Below, piece after piece: positions 7,326-15,598 of a DNA stretch of 22,228 nucleotides. A program made the position numbers and the translations under genes. Positions within the stretch are counted from its first letter, which is position 1, and every line of letters starts with the position of its first letter. Origin of the DNA: Bacteroidota bacterium (lineage in GTDB: Bacteria; Bacteroidota; Bacteroidia; Flavobacteriales; Weeksellaceae); assembly GCA_023457935.1 (NCBI GenBank), contig JAEXBA010000014.1, positions 1 to 22,228 of the forward strand, in the 5' to 3' direction. A model generated the notes under the pieces. It was not told the origin of the DNA. It made no database searches and saw nothing but the letters and a program-made list of their open reading frames with translations.

Positions 7326-7682
7326 ATGCAAAAATCTAATAAACCAATTGCCGGTTACCATCTGCTGATGATTCTCTCTGCTGTGGACAGCGAGTTCAAG
7401 CCGGAAGAAGGCCTGAAAATACAGGAATATCTGGCAGAAGAGTTTCCGTTCCGTATGAATCTGGACAACGAACTTGATGTAATTGCCACACTTCAGCCGG
7501 AAGACTGGAAAGACCATTTTGAGTTTCACGCAAGATGTTTCATGGAAGATTCCACCAAAAAAGAAAGAGACAGCTTCATCCAGTTTGCAAAATCCCTGAT
7601 TAAAGCGGATGAGGACGTAAGCGACGATGAACACCGTTTCTACAAACTCCTGAAAAATCTTTGGAATAAGGATGACGAATAA
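7326..7682 (+). CDS. TerB-like small acidic protein
   Basis: The 118-residue protein resembles the all-helical TerB fold: an N-terminal helix pair with acidic residues after AVDSEFKPEE (D21, E23) and a matching acidic segment KADEDVSDDE at about 93-102, in the positions where TerB binds divalent metal. Bacteroidetes versions are annotated as TerB family tellurite resistance proteins, but nothing here (no terC, terD or terZ) indicates tellurite resistance. It has no signal peptide. It lies 36 nt after the membrane-protein gene and 28 nt before tpiA, so probably belongs to the same operon. Confidence 0.65.
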   Translation: MQKSNKPIAGYHLLMILSAVDSEFKPEEGLKIQEYLAEEFPFRMNLDNELDVIATLQPEDWKDHFEFHARCFMEDSTKKERDSFIQFAKSLIKADEDVSDDEHRFYKLLKNLWNKDDE

Positions 7683-7710
7683 CGCGAAGAAATAACTAAA
7701 ATATACTAAA

Positions 7711-8472
7711 ATGCGAAGAAAAATTGTTGCCGGAAACTGGAAAATGAACAAGAATGTTATTGAAGCGCAACAGCTGATGTTTCAGATTCTTGAATACAGA
7801 AAAAACAATCCTTCCAACTGTGAAGTATGGATCGCGCCGCCGTCGCTTTATCTGATGATGGCAAAAGATTTATATGAGCAAAACGAAGTTGGTGTTTTTT
7901 CGCAGGATATGAGCGAATATGAAAGTGGCGCCTACACCGGAGAAATTTCTGCAGATATGTTGGAATCTATTGATGCTACGGGTTCTGTCATCGGACACTC
8001 CGAGAGAAGACAGTATCACGGTGAAACCGATTCGCACTGCAACAGAAAAGTAAAACTGGCTCTGGACAAAGGCCTGATTCCTATTTACTGCAACGGTGAA
8101 ACTTTGGAACAGAGAAAAGCAGGACAGCATCTGGAAGTCGTAAAAAACCAGACTGAAGCAGCACTTTTCACATTATCCGCAGATGAAATTAAAAAAGTTG
8201 TTATCGCCTATGAACCTGTTTGGGCAATCGGGACAGGAGAAACTGCAACGCCGGCGCAGGCACAGGAAATTCATGCACACATCAGAAGTTTAATTGCAGG
8301 AAAGTACGGACAGGAAGTGGCCGACGAAGTTTCTATTCTTTACGGTGGTTCCGTAAAGCCAGACAATGCGAAAGAAATTTTCTCTCAGCCGGATATCGAC
8401 GGTGGACTTATTGGCGGTGCAGCTTTAAAAATTGATGATTTTTCTAAAATTATTGAGGGATTCAATGCCTGA
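7711..8472 (+). CDS. tpiA: Triosephosphate isomerase
   Basis: TpiA interconverts dihydroxyacetone phosphate and glyceraldehyde 3-phosphate in glycolysis and gluconeogenesis. The 253-residue protein has the usual length and all catalytic elements: N9 and K11 in GNWKMN, H96 in IGHSERR, E168 in YEPVWAIGTG with the mobile loop 6, and the phosphate-binding LYGGSVKPDNA and GGLIGGAAL motifs. The start ATG at 7711 is preceded by A-rich DNA rather than a Shine-Dalgarno sequence. It is the last gene of the DUF1599 operon, with a strong hairpin 25 nt after the stop. Confidence 0.98.
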   Translation: MRRKIVAGNWKMNKNVIEAQQLMFQILEYRKNNPSNCEVWIAPPSLYLMMAKDLYEQNEVGVFSQDMSEYESGAYTGEISADMLESIDATGSVIGHSERRQYHGETDSHCNRKVKLALDKGLIPIYCNGETLEQRKAGQHLEVVKNQTEAALFTLSADEIKKVVIAYEPVWAIGTGETATPAQAQEIHAHIRSLIAGKYGQEVADEVSILYGGSVKPDNAKEIFSQPDIDGGLIGGAALKIDDFSKIIEGFNA

Positions 8473-8497
8473 TAATTTGTAAATATTCAACGCTTTT

Positions 8498-8520
8498 CGG
8501 GCGCGGCTTAGCCGCGCCCG
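8498..8520 (+). terminator. Terminator after tpiA
   Basis: A perfect 10-bp GC-rich stem (CGGGCGCGGC / GCCGCGCCCG) with a 3-nt loop follows the tpiA stop by 25 nt. The downstream T run is interrupted (ATTCATTTTC). On the minus strand no T run follows, so it mainly ends the tpiA operon, though it may also stop the convergent gene. Confidence 0.8.
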
Positions 8521-8551
8521 ATTCATTTTCCTTCAGCACTCCAAAAGGAAA

Positions 8552-9814
8552 TTATTTTTCTATTTCCACCACATACATTGTTCCGCGATCGCGCTTTCCC
8601 GTTACGGGATTCATTTTCGGAACCGGATTTCCATTAGCGTCGTCCACCACGCCAAAATCATCATCATTGAAAACAGCAATGCGGTTATTTCCAAGATAAA
8701 CCAGCCCTTCCAATTTATCATGCGGATAGCCCATTTTTTCAACCAAATCTACAGCCAGTCTTTTGGAAACAGGTTTAATTCCGGCTATTTCAAGTTCTTC
8801 CCATGTATTTTGCTCCAGGGCCTTTCCGTTTACTAAAAAACCGTTTTCTGCATTAAAATCGGTTCCGGAAACATCGGTTGCATTTTCGGTATTGATGCGG
8901 TAAATCTTTTTAAGGCCGCCTTTCGAACCGAATTCAGAATCTCTTTCAATCACCAGAAATTCGGTACTGCTTACGGTGGTAATTCCTGAGTTAACATCTG
9001 ATTTTCCGCCTTCCTGCTGATACAGGTACTGTTTTGTTTTGCCTGTTATGGTATCAAACGTCAAAATTCTTGTCAGTGTACGGTTCACGACTGATTTTTT
9101 ATCGGGAACAAGCATTGTCGATTGCATTATTCCAACCAAAGTTTTTCCGTCGGCGGCCATACAAAGTCCTTCCATACCTCTGTTCGGACGCTTTTTTGCA
9201 AAAACAGCCGGCAGTTTTCTGCCCTGTGACTCGCTGCCAAACGGACTGATTCTTTCCAGCTCAACACCATCAGCGCTGAAATGTACAATGTGCGGACCGT
9301 ATTCATCGGAAACCCAGAAAGTTCCGTCTGGTGCAGCCGCAAACCCTTCACTGTCGAGTCCGTACTGGTCTGTCCCGATGATTTTTCCGGATCTATCATA
9401 AGCAATTTCTACGTTTTCGCCTTGTTCAACAGGATTTGGCAAACCGGTTATGGGTTCACCTTTTGGATTTTTCAGCTGGATGCTGTTCAGAACTTCAATA
9501 TTTCCTGAAGAACTGATTCTGAAATGAAGAATTACAGGCGAAAAATCAGGTGTGAGAAATTTTTTCCCTTTCAGAAAATCGGTGTTGGGTCCGCGGTCTG
9601 TCATGACATAGAATTCTCCTTTTCTTGTTGGATGAACACCTGCATCCGAACCGAAACCACCGTTGATCACCTCAACGCCATTCACCGTTGCCAGTACAGA
9701 CTGCGGCATCCCGTAGCTGCCTATATTAATTTCGGCAGTATCTTTTTTTACATTCTGAACTGAACATGAAAGAGCGGAAACGGATATGATAATGGGCAGT
9801 ACTGTTTTTTTCAT
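8552..9814 (-). CDS. Esterase-like activity of phytase family lipoprotein
   Basis: The 420-residue protein matches the phytase-like / esterase-like domain (PF13449): after residue 50 it shows NGGFGSD, MTDRGPN, then GLDSEGFA (about 153-160), WVSDEYGP (167-174), RPNRGMEGL and, near the end, KLEGLVYL with VFNDDDFG, the acidic turns of a six-bladed propeller. The N-terminus has a hydrophobic stretch followed by a cysteine (C17, SALSC), so it is probably a lipoprotein, although the lipobox is imperfect. A substrate cannot be read from sequence; phosphate-ester hydrolysis is the family expectation. It is monocistronic, with its own promoter match upstream. Confidence 0.83.
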   Translation of the reverse strand: MKKTVLPIIISVSALSCSVQNVKKDTAEINIGSYGMPQSVLATVNGVEVINGGFGSDAGVHPTRKGEFYVMTDRGPNTDFLKGKKFLTPDFSPVILHFRISSSGNIEVLNSIQLKNPKGEPITGLPNPVEQGENVEIAYDRSGKIIGTDQYGLDSEGFAAAPDGTFWVSDEYGPHIVHFSADGVELERISPFGSESQGRKLPAVFAKKRPNRGMEGLCMAADGKTLVGIMQSTMLVPDKKSVVNRTLTRILTFDTITGKTKQYLYQQEGGKSDVNSGITTVSSTEFLVIERDSEFGSKGGLKKIYRINTENATDVSGTDFNAENGFLVNGKALEQNTWEELEIAGIKPVSKRLAVDLVEKMGYPHDKLEGLVYLGNNRIAVFNDDDFGVVDDANGNPVPKMNPVTGKRDRGTMYVVEIEK

Positions 9815-9833
9815 TCTAAAAAACTTGAGTTTA

Positions 9834-9841
9834 CAAAAATA
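9834..9841 (-). promoter_or_regulatory. TAnnTTTG -7 element of the phytase-like gene
   Basis: TATTTTTG on the minus strand matches the consensus exactly and lies 19 nt before the ATG at 9812-9814. The nearest upstream TTG is too far for a standard -33. Confidence 0.45.
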
Positions 9842-9884
9842 AAAGTCTGTTATTAATTCACCGTTAACAAATAAGATTAATCAT

Positions 9885-9913
9885 AAAAAAAGCACAGAAT
9901 CGGAATCCTGTGC
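9885..9913 (-). terminator. Terminator after clpP
   Basis: On the minus strand GCACAG pairs with CTGTGC across a 10-nt loop that can pair further inside, followed by seven T. It lies 22 nt after the clpP stop. Confidence 0.8.
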
Positions 9914-9935
9914 CTGCTTTCTTATCTTATTATTT

Positions 9936-10616
9936 TCAGTCCTGTTTTTTCTCCAGAACTTCATCAACCATACCGTAATCTTTTGCTTCAGAAGAAGTCA
10001 TCCAGTAATCACGGTCCGAAGATTTTTCTACCCATTCATAAGTCTGTCCGGAATGCTGCGCGATAATTTCATACAGTTCCTGCTTCAGTTTCAGCATTTC
10101 GCGAAGGTTAATTTCCATATCGGAAGCCACACCCTGCGCTCCGCCGCTTGGCTGGTGAATCATCACTCTGGAATGCTTCAGTGCAGAACGTTTTCCTTTC
10201 TGGCCTGCAACCAGCAGAACTGCGCCCATCGAAGCCGCCATACCGGTACAGATTGTCGCAACATCAGGCTTAATGATCTGCATGGTGTCATAAATTCCAA
10301 GTCCTGCGTATACGCTTCCGCCCGGCGAGTTGATGTAAATCTGAATATCTTTTGTAGGATCCGCGCTTTCAAGAAAGAGAAGCTGTGCTGTTACGATATT
10401 GGCCACCTGATCATCAATTCCGGTTCCGAGGAAAATAATCCTGTCCATCATCAGACGCGAGAAAACATCCATCTGCGCAACGTTCATACGTCTTTCCTCC
10501 ATAATGTACGGCGTTAAATTGGTCGGGTTAAAAGTTCCCATATATTGATCGGTCGCCAAACCGCTGTTTCCCAAATGTTTTACAGAGAAATCTCTGAAAT
10601 CTTTTTTAATGTCCAT
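9936..10616 (-). CDS. clpP: ATP-dependent Clp protease proteolytic subunit
   Basis: ClpP forms the tetradecameric serine protease chamber that works with ClpX/ClpA-type unfoldases. With the ATG at 10614-10616 the protein has 226 residues and the triad S129 (GMAASMGA), H154 (VMIHQPSGG) and D203 (SDRDYWM), with Ser-His and His-Asp spacing equal to E. coli ClpP. About 30 N-terminal residues before the IMEERR segment look like a propeptide or flavobacterial extension. Longer starts exist: an ATG at 10650-10652 and a TTG at 10677-10679; the TTG is part of a promoter match and unlikely to be used. No clpX follows directly in this window. It lies downstream of dnaG in the same direction but has its own promoter match. 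Confidence 0.96.
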   Translation of the reverse strand: MDIKKDFRDFSVKHLGNSGLATDQYMGTFNPTNLTPYIMEERRMNVAQMDVFSRLMMDRIIFLGTGIDDQVANIVTAQLLFLESADPTKDIQIYINSPGGSVYAGLGIYDTMQIIKPDVATICTGMAASMGAVLLVAGQKGKRSALKHSRVMIHQPSGGAQGVASDMEINLREMLKLKQELYEIIAQHSGQTYEWVEKSSDRDYWMTSSEAKDYGMVDEVLEKKQD

Positions 10617-10676
10617 ATTCTGTAATTGTTTTAAACCTTGTTTACCGGTCATAATTTTCAAAAACCGTTCCTCTTT

Positions 10677-10684
10677 CAAATTTA
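10677..10684 (-). promoter_or_regulatory. TAnnTTTG -7 element of clpP
   Basis: TAAATTTG on the minus strand matches exactly, about 60 nt before the chosen clpP ATG and just after the dnaG stop, so clpP can be transcribed independently of dnaG. Confidence 0.5.
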
Positions 10685-10693
10685 GTCAAAATG

Positions 10694-12613
10694 TCACAAA
10701 ATCCTGTACAGTTCGGCGTCAATTTCTTTGCGGAGTTCATTCAGCTTGATGATTTTCTGATAATTTTCACTGTTGTCGGTATCTTCTGAAAGCGATTTCT
10801 TGATGTCGTTGATCATTTTGATGACATATTCCCGCTTGTGGCGGATAATCACATCGCTGACCAGTTTCGGAACTACTTCTTCCTCTTTGCTGAAATAAAT
10901 ATTGTGTTTTTCCCAGTTGCTGGTTTCATATGGTTCAATAAGTGCATCTGCAACCTTTCCGGTAAGTTCCTCATCCATCAGTGTAAAGAAAAAGTTTCCG
11001 GAGCGCAGCTGATTTTCTGAAATCCCAGTTTTGATTTCCTCTACAATCCTGGCATTTACAGGCGACTGAATTTCATATCCGTCTTCACCGAAATGAGCAA
11101 TAATTTCTTCAATAACAGTAATTTGGTACGGCTGATTTTCAGCATCCGTGCGGTCTACAATTCTTTCACCATATTTCAGCATCAGTTCGACGAGTTTTTC
11201 CTCAAGAATGAGCAGAGGATTTGTGGCTGCAAACTGATCAAGAACCACTTCAAGTTTCTGGGGCTGCTGTTTCTGAATTTCCGGCCTTGTCTGCTGCTGT
11301 TTCACCTGTTTCTGAACGCCCAGTTCATTAAAAAGACTCTGTTCTGAAATGCCGAATTTATTAGACACTTCTTTGAGATAAACTTCCTGCTTCAGAGCAT
11401 TCTGAACAAAAGCGACCGATTTTACGATATCACGGATGGATTCTGCTTTTTTGATTGGGTCTTCACCGGCTTCCTTCAGGAGAACCTCAGCTTTGAAATC
11501 AATAAAATCTTTTGCCTCAGCATTAATGTAATTTTCAACAAATTCCTGCGGATGTTTTCTGGAAAAGGAATCAGGATCGTCGTCGTCCGGAAAAAGAACC
11601 ACGCGGATATTCATACCCTCGGAAAGCAGCATGTCAATACTGCGGAAACTGGCTTTAATTCCGGCTTTGTCACCGTCAAAAAGAATGGTTACGTTTTCCG
11701 TGAGTCTTTTAATCAGCTTAATCTGTTCGGTAGTAAGTGAAGTTCCGGAACTGGCCACCACGTTTTCAATTCCTGCCTGATGAAGGGCAATTACATCCAT
11801 ATAACCTTCCACCAACAGACAGATATTACTGCGTGAAATCGACTGTTTGCTTTGGTTCAGCCCGTAAAGTACATGAGATTTATGGTAGATTTCCGTCTCC
11901 GGTGAATTGAGATATTTTGCTGTCTTGACATTATTTTTCAGAATTCTGGCGCCGAAACCCAACACTCTTCCCGAAAAACTGTGGATTGGGAAAATTACCC
12001 TTTCGCGAAAGCGGTCCAGGCCATTTGGTGCGTTTTCCGGAAAAATGGACAGTCCGGACTTTTCCAGAATATCTTTTGAATAACCTTTATCCAGCGCATA
12101 TTCGGTGAAAGCATTTTTCTTTTCCGGCGAATAACCCAACTGAAATTTCTGAATAATATCGTCCTTAAGTTCGCGTTCCTTAAAATAGCTGTAACCTATT
12201 GACCGGCCTTCCTCGGTTTCATACAGCTGTTCCTGATAGAAATTGTTGGCAACTTCATGAATTTTATACAGTAAATCCCGCTCCGTTTGCGCTAACTTCT
12301 GCTCTTCAGTCTGTTCATAAACCGTTTCCTCAACCTCAATTCCATATTTCTTGGCGGCGTGGCGAAGCGCTTCCGGATACGTGAAATTTTCAATTTCCAT
12401 CAGGAAAGAAATGGCTGTTCCGCCTTTTCCTGTGGAAAAATCCTTCCAGATCTGTTTGCTGGGAGAAACTACAAAACTCGGTGTTTTTTCATCCTGAAAC
12501 GGACTCAAACCCTTGAAATTGGAACCCGCACGCTTCAGCTGAACATACTCACCGATAATTTCCTCAACGCGAATGGTTGAAAGTATCTTATCAATGGTTT
12601 GTTTGGTAATCAT
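10694..12613 (-). CDS. dnaG: DNA primase, without zinc-ribbon cysteines
   Basis: DnaG makes the RNA primers for replication. I choose the ATG at 12611-12613 (639 residues, MITKQTIDKIL); the in-frame extension to 12781 is not primase-like. The N-terminal domain has the family frame PFQDEKTPSF..KQIW..GKGG but the four zinc ligands of E. coli (C40, H43, C61, C64) are replaced by S37, Q40, D58 and T61. The catalytic core is intact: RFRERVIFPI basic region, TOPRIM glutamate E269 in LLVEGYMD, and the acidic pair D313/D315 in FDGDKAG. The C-terminal part (about 430-639) is the helicase-binding region, poorly conserved as usual, with a Gln-rich linker. The cysteine loss is, from memory, typical of flavobacterial primases rather than an error. 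Confidence 0.95.
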   Translation of the reverse strand: MITKQTIDKILSTIRVEEIIGEYVQLKRAGSNFKGLSPFQDEKTPSFVVSPSKQIWKDFSTGKGGTAISFLMEIENFTYPEALRHAAKKYGIEVEETVYEQTEEQKLAQTERDLLYKIHEVANNFYQEQLYETEEGRSIGYSYFKERELKDDIIQKFQLGYSPEKKNAFTEYALDKGYSKDILEKSGLSIFPENAPNGLDRFRERVIFPIHSFSGRVLGFGARILKNNVKTAKYLNSPETEIYHKSHVLYGLNQSKQSISRSNICLLVEGYMDVIALHQAGIENVVASSGTSLTTEQIKLIKRLTENVTILFDGDKAGIKASFRSIDMLLSEGMNIRVVLFPDDDDPDSFSRKHPQEFVENYINAEAKDFIDFKAEVLLKEAGEDPIKKAESIRDIVKSVAFVQNALKQEVYLKEVSNKFGISEQSLFNELGVQKQVKQQQTRPEIQKQQPQKLEVVLDQFAATNPLLILEEKLVELMLKYGERIVDRTDAENQPYQITVIEEIIAHFGEDGYEIQSPVNARIVEEIKTGISENQLRSGNFFFTLMDEELTGKVADALIEPYETSNWEKHNIYFSKEEEVVPKLVSDVIIRHKREYVIKMINDIKKSLSEDTDNSENYQKIIKLNELRKEIDAELYRIL

Positions 12614-12705
12614 CAGCTGAAAATGTAGATTGAAATATTCGGTAAAAATAGCAAATAAAAGAATTCTGCAGCAACCCGGAGATGCAAACAATGAAACCAT
12701 TTGTG

Positions 12706-12713
12706 TACTTTTG
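12706..12713 (+). promoter_or_regulatory. TAnnTTTG -7 element before the orphan secreted protein
   Basis: TACTTTTG matches exactly and lies 18 nt before the ATG at 12732, in the 118-bp divergent space between this gene and dnaG. Confidence 0.5.
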
Positions 12714-12731
12714 GGGAATAATAGACGGACG

Positions 12732-13892
12732 ATGCTTAAGAAAATACTGTTCCTGCTTTTTCTGGCCTCTTTCACCGGCATTTACGCTGTGGAAGGCATG
12801 ATCATCAAAACTACGGACGCATCCTTCCGCGACCGCTGGGACAAGACACTTGGGAAAACGGCGCCGCGCATTTCCGGAGTTAATAAACTCTACAAAGGAC
12901 AGCAGATGTTTCTGGGTGCAGCCATTACAGGTTACGGTTCGGACAGTAAAAGCAGCGTTGACGTTTCTTATTCTGTAAAGATCACCGATCCGCACGGCAA
13001 AGTATTTCTGCAGGAAAAGAATCTTAAAGTAATCTCCAGAGAAATAAAACACAAAGATTATGTTCAGATGAGCGACGATTTTGTGACTGTCGCAATGGGA
13101 TTTGATGAACCTTTCGGAAAATACAGCATCGAAATGGAAATCACTGACAAAATCACCGGAAACATTAAGAAACTGACATCAGATTTCGAAGTCATTCCGC
13201 TACCGGACTTTGAAACGGTTAAGATTACCGGCCGTGAAACCTTTTCGGAATGGATGAGCAACTATTACAAAAAACAGGAACCGGAAAAAGCACTTCCTTA
13301 TTTTATTTATTTTTCCCAGTCGGAACTCACAGAACGCGAAGATTTAATGCTGCTGACGATGAGTTTTTTCAGGGAAATTTTCAGTAACAATACTTTTCTT
13401 TTCACGCAGTTTCCGGAAGCTTACAATACCGCTGATGAAAAAACGAAAATACTGATGACTACGCTGATGTACAATTCGGTTGACCGGGAATCCTTCAACA
13501 ACTACTTCCCGGCGGAAGAAATGCAGAATCTCATGACAGACGCAGAACTACCTGACATTTACAGCGAAATAACAGCACCTGTTTACCTTGACATGCTTTG
13601 GGCAGAATTTTACGCCTGTGGAAAACAGAAACCGATACTGAAACTCATACAGACGCTTGCGTATTCGCGATACAAAGGTTCCATTGAAGCATTCAAATCC
13701 TCAAAGAAAAAAGCTTCAGATAAGGAAAAAGCACTGAAAGAAGGAATCTACCAGGCGGCAGTTTGGTCTCTTGAAAGCCATTTTCAGTCGGATGAACTTG
13801 TGCGTATTTATGCCAACTGGCTGATGAACAGTGATGAAATTGATGATTCCGTGAAGCGTCAGCTTGGAGCGATTCTGGTTAAATTCAACTAA
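12732..13892 (+). CDS. Secreted protein of unknown function
   Basis: I choose the ATG at 12732 (386 residues) because it opens directly into a signal peptide (MLKKILFLLFLASFTGIYA) and lies just after a promoter match; the longer frame from 12630 would run through the promoter. The mature protein has two parts: about residues 20-165 are beta-rich, resembling an immunoglobulin-like sandwich (repeated VSYSVKITDPHGKVFL-type strands, then FGKYSIEMEITDK), and about 170-386 are predominantly helical, ending in a hydrophilic helix. No metal site or catalytic motif is apparent, and I do not recognise a named domain. It is followed by tsaE after 18 nt, probably in one transcript, a pairing that gives no functional hint. 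Confidence 0.7.
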   Translation: MLKKILFLLFLASFTGIYAVEGMIIKTTDASFRDRWDKTLGKTAPRISGVNKLYKGQQMFLGAAITGYGSDSKSSVDVSYSVKITDPHGKVFLQEKNLKVISREIKHKDYVQMSDDFVTVAMGFDEPFGKYSIEMEITDKITGNIKKLTSDFEVIPLPDFETVKITGRETFSEWMSNYYKKQEPEKALPYFIYFSQSELTEREDLMLLTMSFFREIFSNNTFLFTQFPEAYNTADEKTKILMTTLMYNSVDRESFNNYFPAEEMQNLMTDAELPDIYSEITAPVYLDMLWAEFYACGKQKPILKLIQTLAYSRYKGSIEAFKSSKKKASDKEKALKEGIYQAAVWSLESHFQSDELVRIYANWLMNSDEIDDSVKRQLGAILVKFN

Positions 13893-13910
13893 AATATAAG
13901 ATTAAAAAGA

Positions 13911-14318
13911 ATGCAGTTTAAACTTCAGAAAATAGAAGACTGGCAGAAAGCCGTTGAAGAAATCCTGCCAAAAATTCAGCATAATATTCTGCTCTTAAAA
14001 GGGAATCTTGGAGCCGGAAAAACAACCTTTACACAGTTTCTGCTGAAAAACCTCGGGAGCAGCGATGAAGTTTCCTCGCCCACTTATGCCATTGTGAACG
14101 AATATCACACACCGAAGGGAAATGTATTTCATTTTGATCTTTACCGCATGAAAAATATCGGCGAAGTGTATGATATCGGTATGGAAGAATATCTCGACAA
14201 CGCTTTTCTCTGCATTATTGAATGGCCGGAAATCTATGAAGACGAACTGGAAGACCTGCCCCATCATGAAATTACAATTGAAAATACAGGTGATTTCCGG
14301 GAAGTGAATTTCAGCTGA
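13911..14318 (+). CDS. tsaE: tRNA threonylcarbamoyladenosine synthesis ATPase TsaE
   Basis: TsaE is the ATPase that helps TsaB/TsaD place threonylcarbamoyl on A37 of ANN-decoding tRNAs. The 135-residue protein is of normal length and has Walker A GNLGAGKTT (31-39), the switch-like SSPTYAIVNEY (55-65), HFDLYR (74-79) and the IEWPE motif (103-107). It lies between the orphan secreted gene and an alanine-dehydrogenase-family gene; an association of tsaE with ald is one I recall from other Bacteroidetes. The ATG at 13911 follows A-rich DNA. Confidence 0.95.
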   Translation: MQFKLQKIEDWQKAVEEILPKIQHNILLLKGNLGAGKTTFTQFLLKNLGSSDEVSSPTYAIVNEYHTPKGNVFHFDLYRMKNIGEVYDIGMEEYLDNAFLCIIEWPEIYEDELEDLPHHEITIENTGDFREVNFS

Positions 14319-14347
14319 GAATCTGTAAAATTGCCTGAAATCTTGTG

Positions 14348-14355
14348 TATCTTTG
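14348..14355 (+). promoter_or_regulatory. TAnnTTTG -7 element of the ald-family gene
   Basis: TATCTTTG matches exactly, 46 nt before the ATG at 14402. A TTG at 14331 is 14 nt upstream, somewhat closer than the usual -33 spacing. Confidence 0.55.
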
Positions 14356-14401
14356 CAAAATCTAAAACTAAAGTTCAATCATCATTTATTCAGTATAAAT
14401 A

Positions 14402-15595
14402 ATGAGCAGCACCAATATTTTCACACCGTTTTCTGAGGCCGAACTGATGCCGAAAGAAGAAAAACTGGAAGTCGTAAAAAAAGGCAAGAAATTCAGTATC
14501 GGAATTCCCCGCGAAACTTGTCTCCATGAACGCAGAACCTGCGTAACACCGGACGCCGTACAGGTATTAGTAGAAAACGGACATGAAATTATTCTGGAAA
14601 AAGGAGCCGGCGAAGGTTCTTTTTTTACAGACATGCAGTATTCTGAAGCCGGTGCGAGAATTACTTCCGATCCGAAAGAAGCGTTTGCACAGGATCTTGT
14701 ACTGAAAATAAATCCGCCCACAGAAGAGGAAATTGAATATCTGAAGTCCAGCAGCTATCTTATTTCAGCGCTGCAGATCAATCTTCGCGACAAGGAATAT
14801 TTTGCGAAACTGGCTGAGAAAAAAGTAAATGCCATTGCGTTTGAGTTCATCATGGATGAATACAAGCAGCTTTCCCTCGTAAGACTGATCGGTGAAATCG
14901 CAGGCAGCATTTCAATACTGTATGCATCAGAATTACTGGCGCTTTCAAACGGTTTAATGCTCGGCGGAATTACAGGAGTACGGCCAACTGAAGTAGTGAT
15001 TATCGGCGCCGGAATTGTTGGTGAATTTGCGACAAAAGCAGCCATCGGACTTGGAGCCAGCGTACGGGTTTTCGACAATTCCCTTTCAAAACTGAGAAGA
15101 CTTCACACTTTGGTGGACAGCCGTGTTCCGACCTCAATTATTGATCCGAAGGAAGTTGCAAAAAGTCTGAGAAGAGCTGATGTTGTGATCGGCGCACTGC
15201 CAAGACTCAATCAGCAGCCGATTGTAACCGAAGACATGGTGATGAACATGAAGAAAGGAAGCGTCATCATCGATGTTACTATAGATAACGGCAAAGTAAT
15301 TGAAACATCGGAACTCACGACTCAGGAAAATCCTTATGTGGTGAAACACGATGTTATACACAGCGGTTTGCCGAATCTTACGTCTAAAATGCCGAGAACA
15401 ACTACCAAGGCCATTTCAAACTTCTTCCTGTCGTACCTTCTGAACTATGATGAAGAAGGCGGTTTCGAAAATATGCTGATTCATAAAAACGAAATGAAGC
15501 AAAGTCTTTACATGTACAAAGGCCGCCATACCAAGAAAATGATCTGCGACCGTTTCGGTCTTACATACCACGACATTAATCTCTTAATTTTCTAA
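14402..15595 (+). CDS. ald: Alanine dehydrogenase / PntA-family protein
   Basis: The 397-residue protein belongs to the alanine dehydrogenase and transhydrogenase-alpha family: substrate-side motif GIPRETCLHERRTCVTP (R45 equals R15 of M. tuberculosis Ald), Rossmann motif GAGIVG (202-207) and DVTIDNG (291-297). It has about 30 extra N-terminal residues and a basic C-terminal tail. Compared with mycobacterial Ald from memory, the pyruvate-binding Lys75 is replaced by N104 (LKINPP, like the LKVNAP of E. coli PntA) and His96 by Q125 (SALQINLRD). Bacteroidetes members are annotated as alanine dehydrogenase, but these changes make oxidative deamination of alanine uncertain. The gene has its own promoter match and a DUF4258-like gene starts 3 nt after its stop. 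Confidence 0.8.
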   Translation: MSSTNIFTPFSEAELMPKEEKLEVVKKGKKFSIGIPRETCLHERRTCVTPDAVQVLVENGHEIILEKGAGEGSFFTDMQYSEAGARITSDPKEAFAQDLVLKINPPTEEEIEYLKSSSYLISALQINLRDKEYFAKLAEKKVNAIAFEFIMDEYKQLSLVRLIGEIAGSISILYASELLALSNGLMLGGITGVRPTEVVIIGAGIVGEFATKAAIGLGASVRVFDNSLSKLRRLHTLVDSRVPTSIIDPKEVAKSLRRADVVIGALPRLNQQPIVTEDMVMNMKKGSVIIDVTIDNGKVIETSELTTQENPYVVKHDVIHSGLPNLTSKMPRTTTKAISNFFLSYLLNYDEEGGFENMLIHKNEMKQSLYMYKGRHTKKMICDRFGLTYHDINLLIF

Positions 15596-15598
15596 TCT

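Noticed and set aside
7326..7682. Tellurite-resistance locus.
   Set aside because: Only a lone TerB-like protein is present, with no terC or terD-type genes; it sits in a metabolic operon.
10617..10679. TTG start for ClpP.
   Set aside because: The TTG is part of the TAnnTTTG promoter match, and the ATG at 10616 gives a protein that begins as I remember for related ClpP.
12630..12731. N-terminal extension of the orphan secreted protein.
   Set aside because: It would place a promoter match inside the gene and bury the signal peptide 34 residues from the N-terminus.
12614..12781. Long N-terminal extension of DnaG (56 residues).
   Set aside because: It has no primase features, reads through the divergent promoter region and into the signal peptide region of the neighbouring gene; the ATG at 12613 gives the standard DnaG start.
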